DNA of 64,000 nt from DATBRV01 sp036560145. Lineage in GTDB: Bacteria; Myxococcota_A; UBA9160; SMWR01. Under the pieces are notes generated by a model. The model was not told the origin of the DNA and did no database searches. It saw only the letters and a program-made list of their open reading frames with translations. The first letter of the stretch is position 1. Each line of letters opens with the position of its first letter. Below are positions 45,406-54,982 of this stretch, in pieces. Position numbers and translations under genes: made by a program. The stretch is taken from positions 62,001 to 126,000 of the forward strand of contig DATBRV010000062.1 in the NCBI GenBank assembly GCA_036560145.1, read 5' to 3'.

Positions 45406-47498
45406 TAGAGGACTCGATAGGCGTGCAGGCTGCGCAGCACGCGCTTGGTGTAGGCGCGCGTCTGCTCGTAGGGGATCGACTCGACCCATTCGTCATCGGC
45501 GAGCGCGCTGTTCTCGAGCCAGCGCGCCACCGCATGCGGACCGGCGTTGTAGCTGGCGATCGCCGCCGAGGCGCGCCCCCCGAAGCGCGCCAGCAGCTGC
45601 GCGAGATAGCGCGAGCCGAGGTCGAGGTTCACGCGAGGCTGGAAGAGCGATTCGGGCGAGGGCTCGGGCAGGCCCGCCTCGCGCGCGACCCGCGTCGCCG
45701 TCTCCGGCATCAGCTGGAGCAGACCCCGCGCGCCCGCCACCGAGAGCGCGCTCGGGCGGTAGCCGCTCTCCTCGCGCATCACCGCGTAGACGAGCGCCGG
45801 CTCCACCCCGCCCCCCTTCGCGGCGAGCTCCTGCACGTCGTCCGGCCACGGCAGTGGCCAGGCGTGCCACCAGACCTCGGGGGCGCCTTCGGTGGGCAGG
45901 CGCGCGAGCGCGCCCTCGTAGGCATCCATCATCAGACGCTGGGCGCGGTGCTCCTCGCCGGCATCGCCGTAGAGCTCGGCGAGCGCGAGCCGATCCGTGA
46001 GCCCGCGCGCGCGCGGAAAGAGCAGGTTGAGCTCGGCGAGCGCCTGCTCGCGCAGATCGGCCTCGAGCAGGATCTCGGGCCGCGCCAGCGCCGCACTCGA
46101 GAGCGCCACGGTTCCCGCCGGGACGACGCCGCGCTCGAGGGTTCCCTCGTCTCCCTCGACCAGCATGCCCGCGCGCCAGCCGTAGTACGAGAGCGGATAC
46201 CCGCGCGCGATCGCGGCGAGCTCCGCATCGTGGCCTGCGCGGCCCGCCCGCTGAGCCGCGCGCGCCCGCCAGTAGCGCGGTCGCAGGGCGACGAGCGGAT
46301 CCCGCGTGCGGGCTTCGAGGCGTGCGAAGTGGCCCATGGCCTCCGTGAAGCGGCCTTCGCGGTAGGCGTTCCAGCCCAGCTGCCAGAGCGCCTCGTCGGC
46401 CCAGTTGCTGGCGCCGCCGGTGCGTACGACGGCGTCGAAGAGCTCGCTCGCGCGCTCCGTCTCGCCCTCGCCATCGAGCAGCAGGCCCGCGAGCAGGCGC
46501 GCTCGCGCCCCCTGCTCGCCCCGCGACTGCTGGCCGATCGTCTCGAGCTCGCGCGCGGCGCCCGCGACGTCGCCCGAGCGCGCGAAGCAGCGCGCGCGGG
46601 CGATCCGGGTCTCGTCGTCCTGGGGAGCCGCCGCGAAGGCCTCGGCCGCCTCGGGATAGCGGCGCATGCGGAAGAGCGTCTCCGCGCGCTGGCGCAGGGC
46701 GGGGCCACGCTCGCCCGGCGAGAGCGAGTGCGAGGCGAGCGCCCGGTCGTAGGCGGCGAGCGCCTCTTCATTGCGGTTGCTGCGGAAGAAGGTGTCCCCG
46801 CGGCGCCGCTCCTGCGCGGCGTTGCGCAGCGGCCGGCCGAGCCTTCGCTCGAGCGCGGCGAGCCGCTCGGTCGCCTCGCCCGCCACCGGCGCCAGCGGGT
46901 AACGCGCCCAGACGTCGAGATAGGCGCTGGCGGCGGCGGCCTCGTCGCCGGTCCGCTCGTGCGAGTTGGCGATCGCCACCAGCAGGGCGGCCGCCTCGTC
47001 CTCGTTCGACGTCGCACGCCGTGCGGTGTCCCACAATCCGCGCGCGCCTACTTCGTCACCGAGTTCGGCGTGCGCGTCGCCGAGCAGCCGCGCGAAATCC
47101 GCCTCGAGCGGGGATTCGGAGTGTCGCCACACGCCGAGGTCGGCGGCCTCGCGCCAGCGCTTGTCCTCCACCAGGATGCGCAGCCGCAGCCACTCCGCGT
47201 AGTCCGCGATCAGCGGATGGCGCTCGGCGACCCGGCTGAGCAGCGCCTCGGCCTTGCCCACCTTGCCTTCGGTGGCCAGATCGCGGGCCGCGCGCAACGC
47301 GGCGCCCGGGCGGCGCAGCAGCGACTCGGAGGCGGCGTCCGCCCCGGCTGGGAGGACGGCTTCGGCCGGCGCCAGCGTCCCGCCGACCAGGACCGCGAGC
47401 AGGAGCGCCGCTGCGAGCCGGGGCGCGCGCCGCCGCGACCCGGGTGCGACGGGGAGCGGGAGAAACGAACGTGACGGCGCCGAGGACGGATCCCCCAT
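45402..47498 (-). CDS. Soluble lytic murein transglycosylase (Slt70-like, GH23)
   Basis: 698 residues from the ATG at 47498. A signal peptide covers about residues 25-48. A long helical superhelix (TPR-like; for example FARLLGDAHAELGDEVGARGLW) fills the N-terminal two thirds. The C-terminal GH23 domain has VYAVMREESGYRPSALS with the catalytic Glu, GLLQLMPETA and IASYNAGPHAVARWL. It cleaves peptidoglycan to anhydro-muropeptides in the periplasm. Confidence 0.93.
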   Translation of the reverse strand: MGDPSSAPSRSFLPLPVAPGSRRRAPRLAAALLLAVLVGGTLAPAEAVLPAGADAASESLLRRPGAALRAARDLATEGKVGKAEALLSRVAERHPLIADYAEWLRLRILVEDKRWREAADLGVWRHSESPLEADFARLLGDAHAELGDEVGARGLWDTARRATSNEDEAAALLVAIANSHERTGDEAAAASAYLDVWARYPLAPVAGEATERLAALERRLGRPLRNAAQERRRGDTFFRSNRNEEALAAYDRALASHSLSPGERGPALRQRAETLFRMRRYPEAAEAFAAAPQDDETRIARARCFARSGDVAGAARELETIGQQSRGEQGARARLLAGLLLDGEGETERASELFDAVVRTGGASNWADEALWQLGWNAYREGRFTEAMGHFARLEARTRDPLVALRPRYWRARAAQRAGRAGHDAELAAIARGYPLSYYGWRAGMLVEGDEGTLERGVVPAGTVALSSAALARPEILLEADLREQALAELNLLFPRARGLTDRLALAELYGDAGEEHRAQRLMMDAYEGALARLPTEGAPEVWWHAWPLPWPDDVQELAAKGGGVEPALVYAVMREESGYRPSALSVAGARGLLQLMPETATRVAREAGLPEPSPESLFQPRVNLDLGSRYLAQLLARFGGRASAAIASYNAGPHAVARWLENSALADDEWVESIPYEQTRAYTKRVLRSLHAYRVLY

Positions 47499-47570
47499 CG
47501 CCTGCTGGAGTGTGCTGGAGCGCCCCGTCGTGTCAACGCGCGTTGTCTCACCGGGACCCCTCCGGTAGGT

Positions 47571-48806
47571 TTGCCGCGCTTGCCCCGCCCCACGCACATC
47601 GCGAGGATGCTGAGCGCGCTCGTCTCGGCCGGGATGCTGGCCTGCGGCGGCGGCGATCGCGCCGAGCCCGCCGCAGCGCAGCCCGCCCGCCGGGGGCTCT
47701 GGGTGCTGGCCGAAGGCAGCCAGCGGGTGCTCGAGCATCCCGATCGGATCCCGGCCCTGATCGCGACGGCGAGGTCGCTGGCGGCGACCGACCTCTTCGT
47801 GCAGGTCTACCGGGGCGGGCGCGCCTGGTACGAGACGGGCCTCGCCGACGACAGCCCCTTCCGCGCGGCCCGCGACGCCGCCGCGGGCGCCGATCCCCTG
47901 GCGGTGTTGCTGCGCGAGGCGCATGCCGCGGGCCTGCGCGTGCACGCCTGGGTCAACGTGCTCTCGCTCTCCCAGAATCGCGACGCTCCGCTGCTGCGCG
48001 ATCTCGGCCGCGACGCCGTGCTGGTCGACCAGCACGGACGCTCGCTGCTCGACTATCCCGATCTCGAAGTGCCGCCGCCGGACGACGCCTACTACCGCAT
48101 GGGCACCCCCGCGCTCTACCTCGACCCGGCTGCGATCGGCCTGTCGGAGCGGCTCGCCGCCACCTTCGCGGAGCTGGTCGCACGACATCCCGAGCTCGAC
48201 GGCCTGCACCTCGATTACATCCGCCTTCCCGACGTCCTCCCCTTCGCCCCGGGCTCGCGCTTCGGCGTCGGCCTCGATTTCGGGCACTCCGCCTCCACGC
48301 GCGCGCTCTTCCGCGATCAGACCGGTCTCGAGGCGCCGCAGCCGAAGTCGAGCGCGAACGCGGAAGTCTGGGACGCCTGGCGGCGCGACCGGGTCACGGC
48401 CCTGGTGGCGGCGATCCGCAGCGCAGCGCGCGCCGCCCAGCCGAAGCTCGAGATCTCCGCCGCCGTGATCCCCTACGCCGACCGCGCCTACCTGTCGTTG
48501 TTCCAGGACTGGCGGCGCTGGCTGGAAGACGGACTGCTCGAGTTCGCGGTGGCGATGGTCTACACGCGCGACGATCGCCTGCTGCGCTATCAGACCGAGA
48601 GCTTCGCGGGGACACCGCTCGCGCCTCGCATCTGGCTCGGCCTCGGAAGCTGGATCTTCGCGGGCGAGCCGGCGCGCGCCGTGGAGCAGATCCGGATCGC
48701 GCAGCGGGCCGGGGCGCGCGCGGACGCGCTCTTCTCGTACGACGCGATCGTCGAGGCGCCCGCGCTCGCACAGGCGCTGGCGCAGCCCGCCGCAGCCGGG
48801 CCGTAG
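47571..48806 (+). CDS. Lipoprotein glycoside hydrolase (GHL10/YngK-like)
   Basis: The TTG at 47571 gives 411 residues with a basic n-region; the ATG at 47607 would leave a very short signal. SALVSAGMLACGG looks like a lipobox. The mature domain is a TIM barrel: GLWVLAEGSQRV, LFVQVYRGGRAWYETG, HAWVNVLSLSQ, GLHLDYIRLPD (acidic motif at strand 4) and AVAMVYTRDD. GHL10/DUF187 proteins hydrolyse glycans at the cell surface. Substrate unknown. queA begins one base after its stop. Confidence 0.82.
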   Translation: MPRLPRPTHIARMLSALVSAGMLACGGGDRAEPAAAQPARRGLWVLAEGSQRVLEHPDRIPALIATARSLAATDLFVQVYRGGRAWYETGLADDSPFRAARDAAAGADPLAVLLREAHAAGLRVHAWVNVLSLSQNRDAPLLRDLGRDAVLVDQHGRSLLDYPDLEVPPPDDAYYRMGTPALYLDPAAIGLSERLAATFAELVARHPELDGLHLDYIRLPDVLPFAPGSRFGVGLDFGHSASTRALFRDQTGLEAPQPKSSANAEVWDAWRRDRVTALVAAIRSAARAAQPKLEISAAVIPYADRAYLSLFQDWRRWLEDGLLEFAVAMVYTRDDRLLRYQTESFAGTPLAPRIWLGLGSWIFAGEPARAVEQIRIAQRAGARADALFSYDAIVEAPALAQALAQPAAAGP

Positions 48807-49838
48807 ATGGACGCCGCGGAATTCGACTACCCGCTGCCGCCCGATCGGATCGCGCAGGAGCCGACACTCGAGCGCGACGGCGCGCGCCTGCTGGTGCTGG
48901 ACCGCGCGCAGGCCGCGCTGCGGCATGCCGCCATCCGGGACCTGGCCGAGCTGCTGGAGCCGGGCGACCTGCTGGTGCGCAACGCGACGCGCGTGCTGCC
49001 GGCGCGCCTGCGCGGGCGCAAGCCCACCGGCGGCGCGGCCGAGGCCCTGTTGCTGGGCCCCCTGCCCGGCTCGCCCGGCCGCTTCCGCGCGCTGCTGCGC
49101 CTCACGGGCCGCGCGCGGCCGGGGGCGAAGCTGCACTTCGGCCCGCCGGACGCGGGGCTCGACGCCGAGCTGGTGGAGCGCGGCCCGGACGGGCTCGCCG
49201 TGCTCGCCTTCGCGCCGGACGCCGACCCCTACGCCATCGGCGAGACCCCCCTGCCCCCCTACATCCGGCGCGACGCCGCGCGCCCCGAGGACGCCTCCCG
49301 CTACCAGACGGTGTATGCGCGGGCGCCGGGCTCGGTGGCCGCGCCCACCGCCGGGCTGCACCTCTCGGAGGCGCTGCTGGGCCGGCTCGCCGGGCGCGGC
49401 GTGGAGGTCGCCGATCTCGTGCTCCACGTCGGGCCCGGGACCTTCCAGAACCCCTCGCCGGAGCAGCTCGCGAGCGGGCTCCTGCACGCGGAGTCCTTCT
49501 GCCTGCCCGCCGCGGCGGCCCGCCAGGTGGCGGCTGCGCGCGCGCGCGGCGGACGCGTGGTCGCGGTCGGCACCACCAGCGCGCGCGTGCTCGAGGCCCA
49601 GGCCCGCCCGGATCGCGGGGTCGAGCCCGGGGAAGGCGAGACGCGCCTCTTCCTGCGCCCCGGCTCCCGCTTCCAGGTGGTGGACGCCCTGCTCACGAAC
49701 TTCCACCTGCCGCGCTCCTCGCTGCTGATGCTGGTGGCCGCCTTGGCGGGCCGCGAGCGGGTGCTCGCCGCCTACGCCGAGGCCGTCCGCTCGGGCTACC
49801 GCTTCTACTCCTTCGGCGACGCGATGCTCGTGCTCTGA
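48807..49838 (+). CDS. queA: S-adenosylmethionine:tRNA ribosyltransferase-isomerase QueA
   Basis: 343 residues. FDYPLPPDRIAQEP, LVRNATRVLPARL, LPPYIRR, TVYARAPGSVAAPTAGLH and LVLHVGPGTF follow the QueA order, and FLRPGSRFQVVDALLTNFHLP closes it. It makes epoxyqueuosine in tRNA from the product of Tgt. tgt starts one base after its stop, the usual pairing. Confidence 0.97.
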   Translation: MDAAEFDYPLPPDRIAQEPTLERDGARLLVLDRAQAALRHAAIRDLAELLEPGDLLVRNATRVLPARLRGRKPTGGAAEALLLGPLPGSPGRFRALLRLTGRARPGAKLHFGPPDAGLDAELVERGPDGLAVLAFAPDADPYAIGETPLPPYIRRDAARPEDASRYQTVYARAPGSVAAPTAGLHLSEALLGRLAGRGVEVADLVLHVGPGTFQNPSPEQLASGLLHAESFCLPAAAARQVAAARARGGRVVAVGTTSARVLEAQARPDRGVEPGEGETRLFLRPGSRFQVVDALLTNFHLPRSSLLMLVAALAGRERVLAAYAEAVRSGYRFYSFGDAMLVL

Positions 49839-49839
49839 G

Positions 49840-50961
49840 ATGCGCGCGGGCTTCTCCTTCCAGGTGGCCGCCGCCGACGGCGACGCCCGCTGCGGGCGGC
49901 TCACGACACCTCATGGTGTGGTGGAGACTCCCGCCTTCATGCCGGTCGCGACCTACGGCGCCGTGCGCGGCGTCTCCCCCGACGAGCTGCTCGCGGCCGG
50001 CGCGCAGATCGTGCTCGCGAACACCTATCACCTGCACGAACGCCCGGGCGACGCGGTGGTGGCCGCGCTCGGCGGCCTGCACGGCTTCACCGGCTGGCGC
50101 GGGCCCTGGCTCACCGACAGCGGCGGCTACCAGGTGATGTCGCTGGCGGATCGCGCGCGAATCGACGAAGAAGGCGTGACCTTCGCGTCCCCGCTGGACG
50201 GCCGCCGCCGGCAGCTGACGCCCGAGCTCGCGGTCGGGATCCAGGAGCGCCTGGGGGCGGACGTCGCGATGGCGCTCGACGAATGCCCGCCGCCGGGCGG
50301 CGCCGGCGAGGACGGCGGCTTGCGCGCGCAGGCCGCAGCCGAGCGCACGCTGCGCTGGGCGGAGCGCTGCCGCCGCGCCCACCGCCGCGTCGATCAGGCC
50401 CTGTTCGGGATCGTGCAGGGCGGAACCAGCCCGGCGCTGCGCCGACACAGCGCCGCCTGCACCGCCTCGCTCGGGTTCGACGGCTACGCGCACGGCGGCC
50501 TCGGGCTCGGCGAGGAGAGCGCCCGGCGCATCGACCTGGTGAGCGCCGCGCAGGCCGAGCTTCCCGGCGAGGCGCCCCGCTACCTGATGGGGATCGGACG
50601 CCCGCAGGACCTGGTGGCCGCGATCGCCGTCGGGGTGGATCTCTTCGACTGCGTGATGCCCACCCGGCACGCCCGGCACGGCGTGCTCTACACCAGCCAG
50701 GGGCTGCTGCGCCTGCGCAACGCCCGTTTTCGCGATGATCCGGCGCCTCCCGATCCCGCCTGCGACTGCCCCGCCTGCGCGCTGCACTCGCGGGCCTACC
50801 TGCACCACCTGCTGCGCTCGAACGAGGCCCTGGGCGCGCGGCTCGCGAGCCTCCACAACCTCCGCTTCTACCTGGGGCTGCTCGCCTCAGCCCGCCGTGC
50901 GATCGCCGCGGGAGGCTTCGCCGGCCTGCGGGCTCGCGTCGAAGCCCTCGCCGCCGAATGA
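49840..50961 (+). CDS. tgt: Queuine tRNA-ribosyltransferase (tRNA-guanine transglycosylase)
   Basis: 373 residues. LTDSGGYQVMSL holds the general Asp; YLMGIGRPQDLVAA and DLFDCVMPTRHARHG hold the nucleophilic Asp; CDCPACALHSRAYLHHL is the zinc site. It exchanges G34 for preQ1 in GUN-anticodon tRNAs. An extra insert rich in Gly (PPPGGAGEDGG) follows the MALDECP segment. It forms a two-gene unit with queA. Confidence 0.97.
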   Translation: MRAGFSFQVAAADGDARCGRLTTPHGVVETPAFMPVATYGAVRGVSPDELLAAGAQIVLANTYHLHERPGDAVVAALGGLHGFTGWRGPWLTDSGGYQVMSLADRARIDEEGVTFASPLDGRRRQLTPELAVGIQERLGADVAMALDECPPPGGAGEDGGLRAQAAAERTLRWAERCRRAHRRVDQALFGIVQGGTSPALRRHSAACTASLGFDGYAHGGLGLGEESARRIDLVSAAQAELPGEAPRYLMGIGRPQDLVAAIAVGVDLFDCVMPTRHARHGVLYTSQGLLRLRNARFRDDPAPPDPACDCPACALHSRAYLHHLLRSNEALGARLASLHNLRFYLGLLASARRAIAAGGFAGLRARVEALAAE

Positions 50962-51046
50962 GCAGGCTCGACTCGTAACTCAAGAAGCCGCGCGCGGGTT
51001 CCGATCTGCCTCCCGGCGCCGTATGGCGTCGCCGAGGAGGGGTCCG

Positions 51047-52630
51047 TTGCCGCTTCGTCCGAGCTTCGAGAGCCGCGCGCCGCTGGGGCGGATCGCGCTG
51101 CACGCCGCCGCGATCCTGCTCGCGGGCGCCTGCGCGCTGGGCGTCCAGGCGCTCACCGGGAGCGCCGTCGCCGCGGGCCTCGCCTTCGGAATCGCCGCCC
51201 TGCTGGTGGCCCAGGGCCTCGCCCTGGTCCCGAGCGCCGAGCGCGCCCGGCTGGCCGAGCTCGAGGCCGCGCTGCACGAGATCGGCGTAAGCCAGGCTTC
51301 GCAGTCGCAGCGCGTCGCCGGCTTCGTGCAGCAGCTGCTAGAGCTGGCCACGGAGCTAGCGGCGGTCCACGCCTCGCTCGAGAAGGAGGCGCAGACGCAG
51401 GACGTGGCGGTCGAGGAGACCGCGTCCCTTCAGGCCAACATCAACGGCTCGATCGGCGCCATCAACCGCGAGGTCGAGGGCCTGGCTCGCGCCAATGAGG
51501 AGTCCGCCTCCTCGATCCTCGAGCTCGGCAGCGCCGTCGAGCAGATGGCGGGCAGCGCGCAGGCGCTGCACCAGACCGTCGATTCGTCGACCAGCTCCAT
51601 CCACGAAATGGGGGCGAACATCCGGCAGGTCGCCCACAGCACGGATTCCGTGCAGCAGATGGCCGAAGAGACCGCCGCCTCGATTGCCCAGATGGACCGC
51701 GCGATCCAGGAGGTCGGCGTGCACGTGCGCGGCGCCTCCGAGCTCACGGAGCGGGTCAGCCAGAGCGCCGAAGAGGGCTCGCGCGCGGTGGGCGCCACCA
51801 TCGAGGGCATCGCGCGCATCCGCGAGCTCACGCGCGATTCGAAGACGGCGCTCGAGGGGCTCGCCGAGCGGATCAGCGAGATCGGCAACATCGCCACCGT
51901 GATCGGCGGGATCAGCGACGAGACCAACCTGCTCTCGCTCAACGCGGCGATCATCGCCGCCCAGGCCGGCGAGCACGGCAAGGCGTTCGCGGTGGTGGCC
52001 GACCAGGTCAAGACCCTGGCGCGCCGCACCACGGCGAGCACCAAGGAGATCGAGCGCCTGATCGCCGACGTGCAGGAGCGCAGCGCGAAGACGATGGGCG
52101 CGATGGGAACCGGCATCCAGGCGGTCGAGGAAGGCGTGACGCGCTCGCGCGTGGCGGGCGAGGCCCTGGAGGTGATCCGGGTGTCCGCGCGCGACGCGAG
52201 CGGCCGTGTCTCCGAGATCGCGCGCTCCGCCGAGGAGCAGGCGCGCAACTCGAAGTACGTGGCCGACGCCGCGCTGCGCACCTCCGCGCACGTGCAGCAG
52301 ATCTCCTCCGCGATGGCGGAACAGGCGCGCGCCGGCGACCAGCTGCTCCAGAACGCGACGACGTCGCTCGAGATGTGCAAGCAGATGTCGCACGCGACCG
52401 AGGAGCAGCGCGCGTCGGGGCGCTACATCACCGGCAACACCGAATCGATCACCGAGATGATCCGCACCATCCAGCAGAGCACGCGCTCGCACGAGCGCGC
52501 CAGCGCGGGGGTCGGCGAGACCTTCGTGGCCCTGATCGATAGCACGCGCACCAGCGGCCGCCGGATCCCCGAGATCCAGACCGTGATCGCGCGCCTGCGC
52601 GCAGCCGCGCAAGCGCTCCGTTCGGCCTAG
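51047..52630 (+). CDS. Methyl-accepting chemotaxis-type receptor without periplasmic domain
   Basis: I chose the TTG at 51047, which sits four bases after GAGGAGGGG; an ATG at 51023 would add eight residues. 527 residues. Two adjacent membrane helices (LHAAAILLAGACALGVQAL; AAGLAFGIAALLVAQGLAL) leave almost no outside loop. The rest is a long coiled coil with the hairpin tip ISDETNLLSLNAAIIAAQAGEHGKAF near residue 290-315, where Ile replaces the usual Glu. It probably senses an intracellular or membrane signal; no CheA/CheW genes are nearby. Confidence 0.88.
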   Translation: MPLRPSFESRAPLGRIALHAAAILLAGACALGVQALTGSAVAAGLAFGIAALLVAQGLALVPSAERARLAELEAALHEIGVSQASQSQRVAGFVQQLLELATELAAVHASLEKEAQTQDVAVEETASLQANINGSIGAINREVEGLARANEESASSILELGSAVEQMAGSAQALHQTVDSSTSSIHEMGANIRQVAHSTDSVQQMAEETAASIAQMDRAIQEVGVHVRGASELTERVSQSAEEGSRAVGATIEGIARIRELTRDSKTALEGLAERISEIGNIATVIGGISDETNLLSLNAAIIAAQAGEHGKAFAVVADQVKTLARRTTASTKEIERLIADVQERSAKTMGAMGTGIQAVEEGVTRSRVAGEALEVIRVSARDASGRVSEIARSAEEQARNSKYVADAALRTSAHVQQISSAMAEQARAGDQLLQNATTSLEMCKQMSHATEEQRASGRYITGNTESITEMIRTIQQSTRSHERASAGVGETFVALIDSTRTSGRRIPEIQTVIARLRAAAQALRSA

Positions 52631-53634
52631 TTTGATTGAGCTTCGCTCGCCTGCGGCTCGCTGCGCGCTCTGCTTGCGGCGTCCAGCGCAACACACAGGC
52701 CCGCGAGGTAGGGAAGCCGGGGGCCGAGCCCGCTCGGAAGGATCTTCAGATCGCGGCCCAGCAGCGGCCAGACGCGCGCGAGCACCTGCTCGCGCACGGG
52801 GCCCAGACACAGCGATTCGCCGGCGGCGCTCGGGATGGTGCCGAGGATCACGACCTCGGGCGCCAGCAGGAAGACCAGCGCCGTGATACCGCGCGCGAGG
52901 TAATCGTTGTAACGGGCCAGCTCCGAGAGCGCGAAGGCGTCGCCCTCGCGCGCCGCCTCCACCACGTGCTCGGGGCGCGCCCGCTCGGGCGCGCCAGCGA
53001 GCGCCGCCACCCGGCTGCCGGCGGGCGTCGTGCGCGCCAGGCGCCGCGTCCAGGCGGCGCCGCCCACGTAGGCTTCGAGGCAGCCCCGCCCCCCGCACGC
53101 GCAGGCTTCCCCGTCCCACTCGACCGGCGCGTGCCCGAGCTCCCCCGCCATCCCGAGGTTGCCCGCGTAGAGCCTTCCGCCCAGCACCAGGCCGGCGCCC
53201 ACCCCCGTCGACATGGTCAGGAAGGCGACATGCTGGAAGCCGCGGCCGGCGCCGAAGCGCCACTCGGCGAGCGCCGCCGCGTTGGCGTCGTTCTCGACGC
53301 GGACCGGCAGCCCGAGCCGCTCGCCGAGCAGGCGCCGGATCGGGACCTCGCGCCACCCCGGGAGGTTCGGCGGGTGGAGCAGCACGCCGCTCGCAGGGTC
53401 GAGGGGGCCCGGCGCGGAGACGCCGACCCCGCGCAGGTCCGAGACCGCGAGCCCGGCTTCGGCGCAGAGCGCGCGCGCCTCGTCGGCGAGAGCCGCCAGA
53501 TCGCGTTCGGGATGCTCCGTGAAGCCCGTGGGCCGGCGCCGCTGCGCCCGCAGCCGGCCCTGCTCGTCGCCCACCGCCAGCGCGAGCTTGCTGCCGCCGA
53601 TGTCGATGCCGAGCCAGAGCGGAATGAAAATCAC
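52627..53634 (-). CDS. ROK-family sugar kinase
   Basis: 335 residues. LGIDIGGSKLALAV is the ATP phosphate loop, VENDANAAALAEW the sugar-binding Asn-Asp, MAGELGHAPVEW the catalytic region, and CACGGRGCLEAYVGG the zinc motif of the ROK family. Likely a glucokinase or N-acyl-hexosamine kinase. Its 3' end overlaps the chemoreceptor by 4 bases and lies in a partial copy of the REP-like element, giving the odd C terminus SRARSEPQASEAQSN. Confidence 0.92.
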   Translation of the reverse strand: MIFIPLWLGIDIGGSKLALAVGDEQGRLRAQRRRPTGFTEHPERDLAALADEARALCAEAGLAVSDLRGVGVSAPGPLDPASGVLLHPPNLPGWREVPIRRLLGERLGLPVRVENDANAAALAEWRFGAGRGFQHVAFLTMSTGVGAGLVLGGRLYAGNLGMAGELGHAPVEWDGEACACGGRGCLEAYVGGAAWTRRLARTTPAGSRVAALAGAPERARPEHVVEAAREGDAFALSELARYNDYLARGITALVFLLAPEVVILGTIPSAAGESLCLGPVREQVLARVWPLLGRDLKILPSGLGPRLPYLAGLCVALDAASRARSEPQASEAQSN

Positions 53635-53776
53635 CTGTCAAGTCAGGCACTTACGGGGAGCATCCGCGAGCATATCACAGCCCTTGAGCGCGACCGCCGA
53701 ATCGCCGATGGAGAAAGCCTAGACCCTGCGAGCGCGTGCCGTCGAATCTGCCGGTCGGCGCAGGGAGGGGGGCCGA

Positions 53777-54208
53777 ATGCGATCCGCGAGATGGCTCGTG
53801 CTGTGTGCGTTGCTGCTGCTCGGGCCGACCGGGTGCATCACCTGGTTCACCGATCCGATGGGCCACAAGGCCGCCTTCGACCAGATCCAGCGCCAGTACA
53901 CCCAGTACCTGCGCTGGGGCGAGATCGGCAAGGCCAGCGCCTTCGTCGACCCGGCGCTGAAAGAGGCCTTCCTCGCGCAGGCGCCCGTCTTCGAAACCAT
54001 GCGCATCACGGATTTCGAGATCGGCGAGCTCGAGTACACGAGCGACAGCGCGAAGGTCTCGGTCACCTACCAGGGCTACTCCCTCGAGACGTTCGTCGAG
54101 CGCAAGATCCGCGAGGATCAGACCTGGTATCGCGAAGGCAACAACCGCTGGCTGGTGCGCAGCGACGTCGGGGGCTTCGCCAAGGTATTCGGAGAGGCGC
54201 GACCGTAG
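53777..54208 (+). CDS. Small lipoprotein of unknown function
   Basis: 143 residues. LLLLGPTGCITW is a clear lipobox, so the protein is probably anchored in a membrane. The mature 120 residues are mixed alpha/beta with aromatic motifs (YTQYLRWGEIGKASAFVDP; VSVTYQGYSLETFVERK; TWYREGNNRWLV), an arrangement resembling NTF2-like folds. I cannot name the family. A REC-PilZ gene follows on the same strand after 36 bases. Confidence 0.7.
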   Translation: MRSARWLVLCALLLLGPTGCITWFTDPMGHKAAFDQIQRQYTQYLRWGEIGKASAFVDPALKEAFLAQAPVFETMRITDFEIGELEYTSDSAKVSVTYQGYSLETFVERKIREDQTWYREGNNRWLVRSDVGGFAKVFGEARP

Positions 54209-54244
54209 CGGAGAGCGCGCCGCACACCGGACAGGAGAGCGCGG

Positions 54245-54982
54245 GTGGAGACCAGACGCTGCATTCTGATCGTCGATGACACCCCTCTGTTTCGCGATCT
54301 CGAATCCCTCTTCCTCGCGCGCTCCGGGCGCGTGGTCACGGCGCGCGACGCCGACGAAGGCCTCGCCGCCCTGCGCCGCGAGCGCCCGGACGTGGCGGTG
54401 ATCGACCTCCACATGCCGGGGACCGGCGGCGACGCGATGTGCCGCGCGATCAAGGCGGATCCCGAGCTCTCGCACACGCCGGTGATCCTGGTGATGGGCT
54501 CCGACGCGCCGGAGGACCACGCCCTCGCGATCCGGGCGGGCGCGGACGACGTGCTCGCGAAGCCCTTGAGCCGCGTGACGCTGATCCACGCCGTGAACCG
54601 CTTCCTGCGCTCGCCCGTGCTGCGCGGGCTGGCGCGCGTGCGCCTCGAGACGGCGGTCCGCATCCGCCTGCCCGACGAGGACGCCTGGGGCACGGTCCGC
54701 AACCTCTCGCGCGGGGGTCTCTTCGTCGAGCTCGATCACTCGATCTCGCCCAGCACCGAAGTCGAGCTCGAATTCCGGCTCCCCGACGGGCCGACGCCGC
54801 TGGCCCCCACCGCCCAGGTGGTCTGGCACCGCCCGGGAACGCCGGGCGCGCCGATGGGGCTCGGCCTCCAGTTCCTCGCGCTGGACGGCGCCAGCGCGCA
54901 GCGGATCGAGGCGTTCGTCTACGAGCATCTGCCCGCGGCGCCGCAGGGGCTGCTCGCCGCGGTCGCCCTGGAGGCTGGATGA
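54245..54982 (+). CDS. Response regulator with PilZ output domain
   Basis: GTG start; 245 residues. The receiver domain has CILIVDDTPLFRDLE (acidic pocket), VAVIDLHMPGTGG (phospho-accepting Asp) and VLAKPLS (Lys). The PilZ domain starts near residue 135: ARVRLETAVRIRLPD with the R-x-x-x-R-like arm and VRNLSRGGLFVE with the N-x-S-x-x-G motif, so c-di-GMP binding is plausible. It could couple phosphorylation to c-di-GMP control of motility or polysaccharide output. It overlaps the next gene by ATGA. Confidence 0.9.
   Translation: METRRCILIVDDTPLFRDLESLFLARSGRVVTARDADEGLAALRRERPDVAVIDLHMPGTGGDAMCRAIKADPELSHTPVILVMGSDAPEDHALAIRAGADDVLAKPLSRVTLIHAVNRFLRSPVLRGLARVRLETAVRIRLPDEDAWGTVRNLSRGGLFVELDHSISPSTEVELEFRLPDGPTPLAPTAQVVWHRPGTPGAPMGLGLQFLALDGASAQRIEAFVYEHLPAAPQGLLAAVALEAG

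Noticed and set aside
45402..49904. A very long leftward open frame running through the transglycosylase, GHL10 and queA regions
   Set aside because: Only the part to 47498 has protein motifs and a signal peptide; the rest is antisense to two clear genes and is open because of the high GC content.
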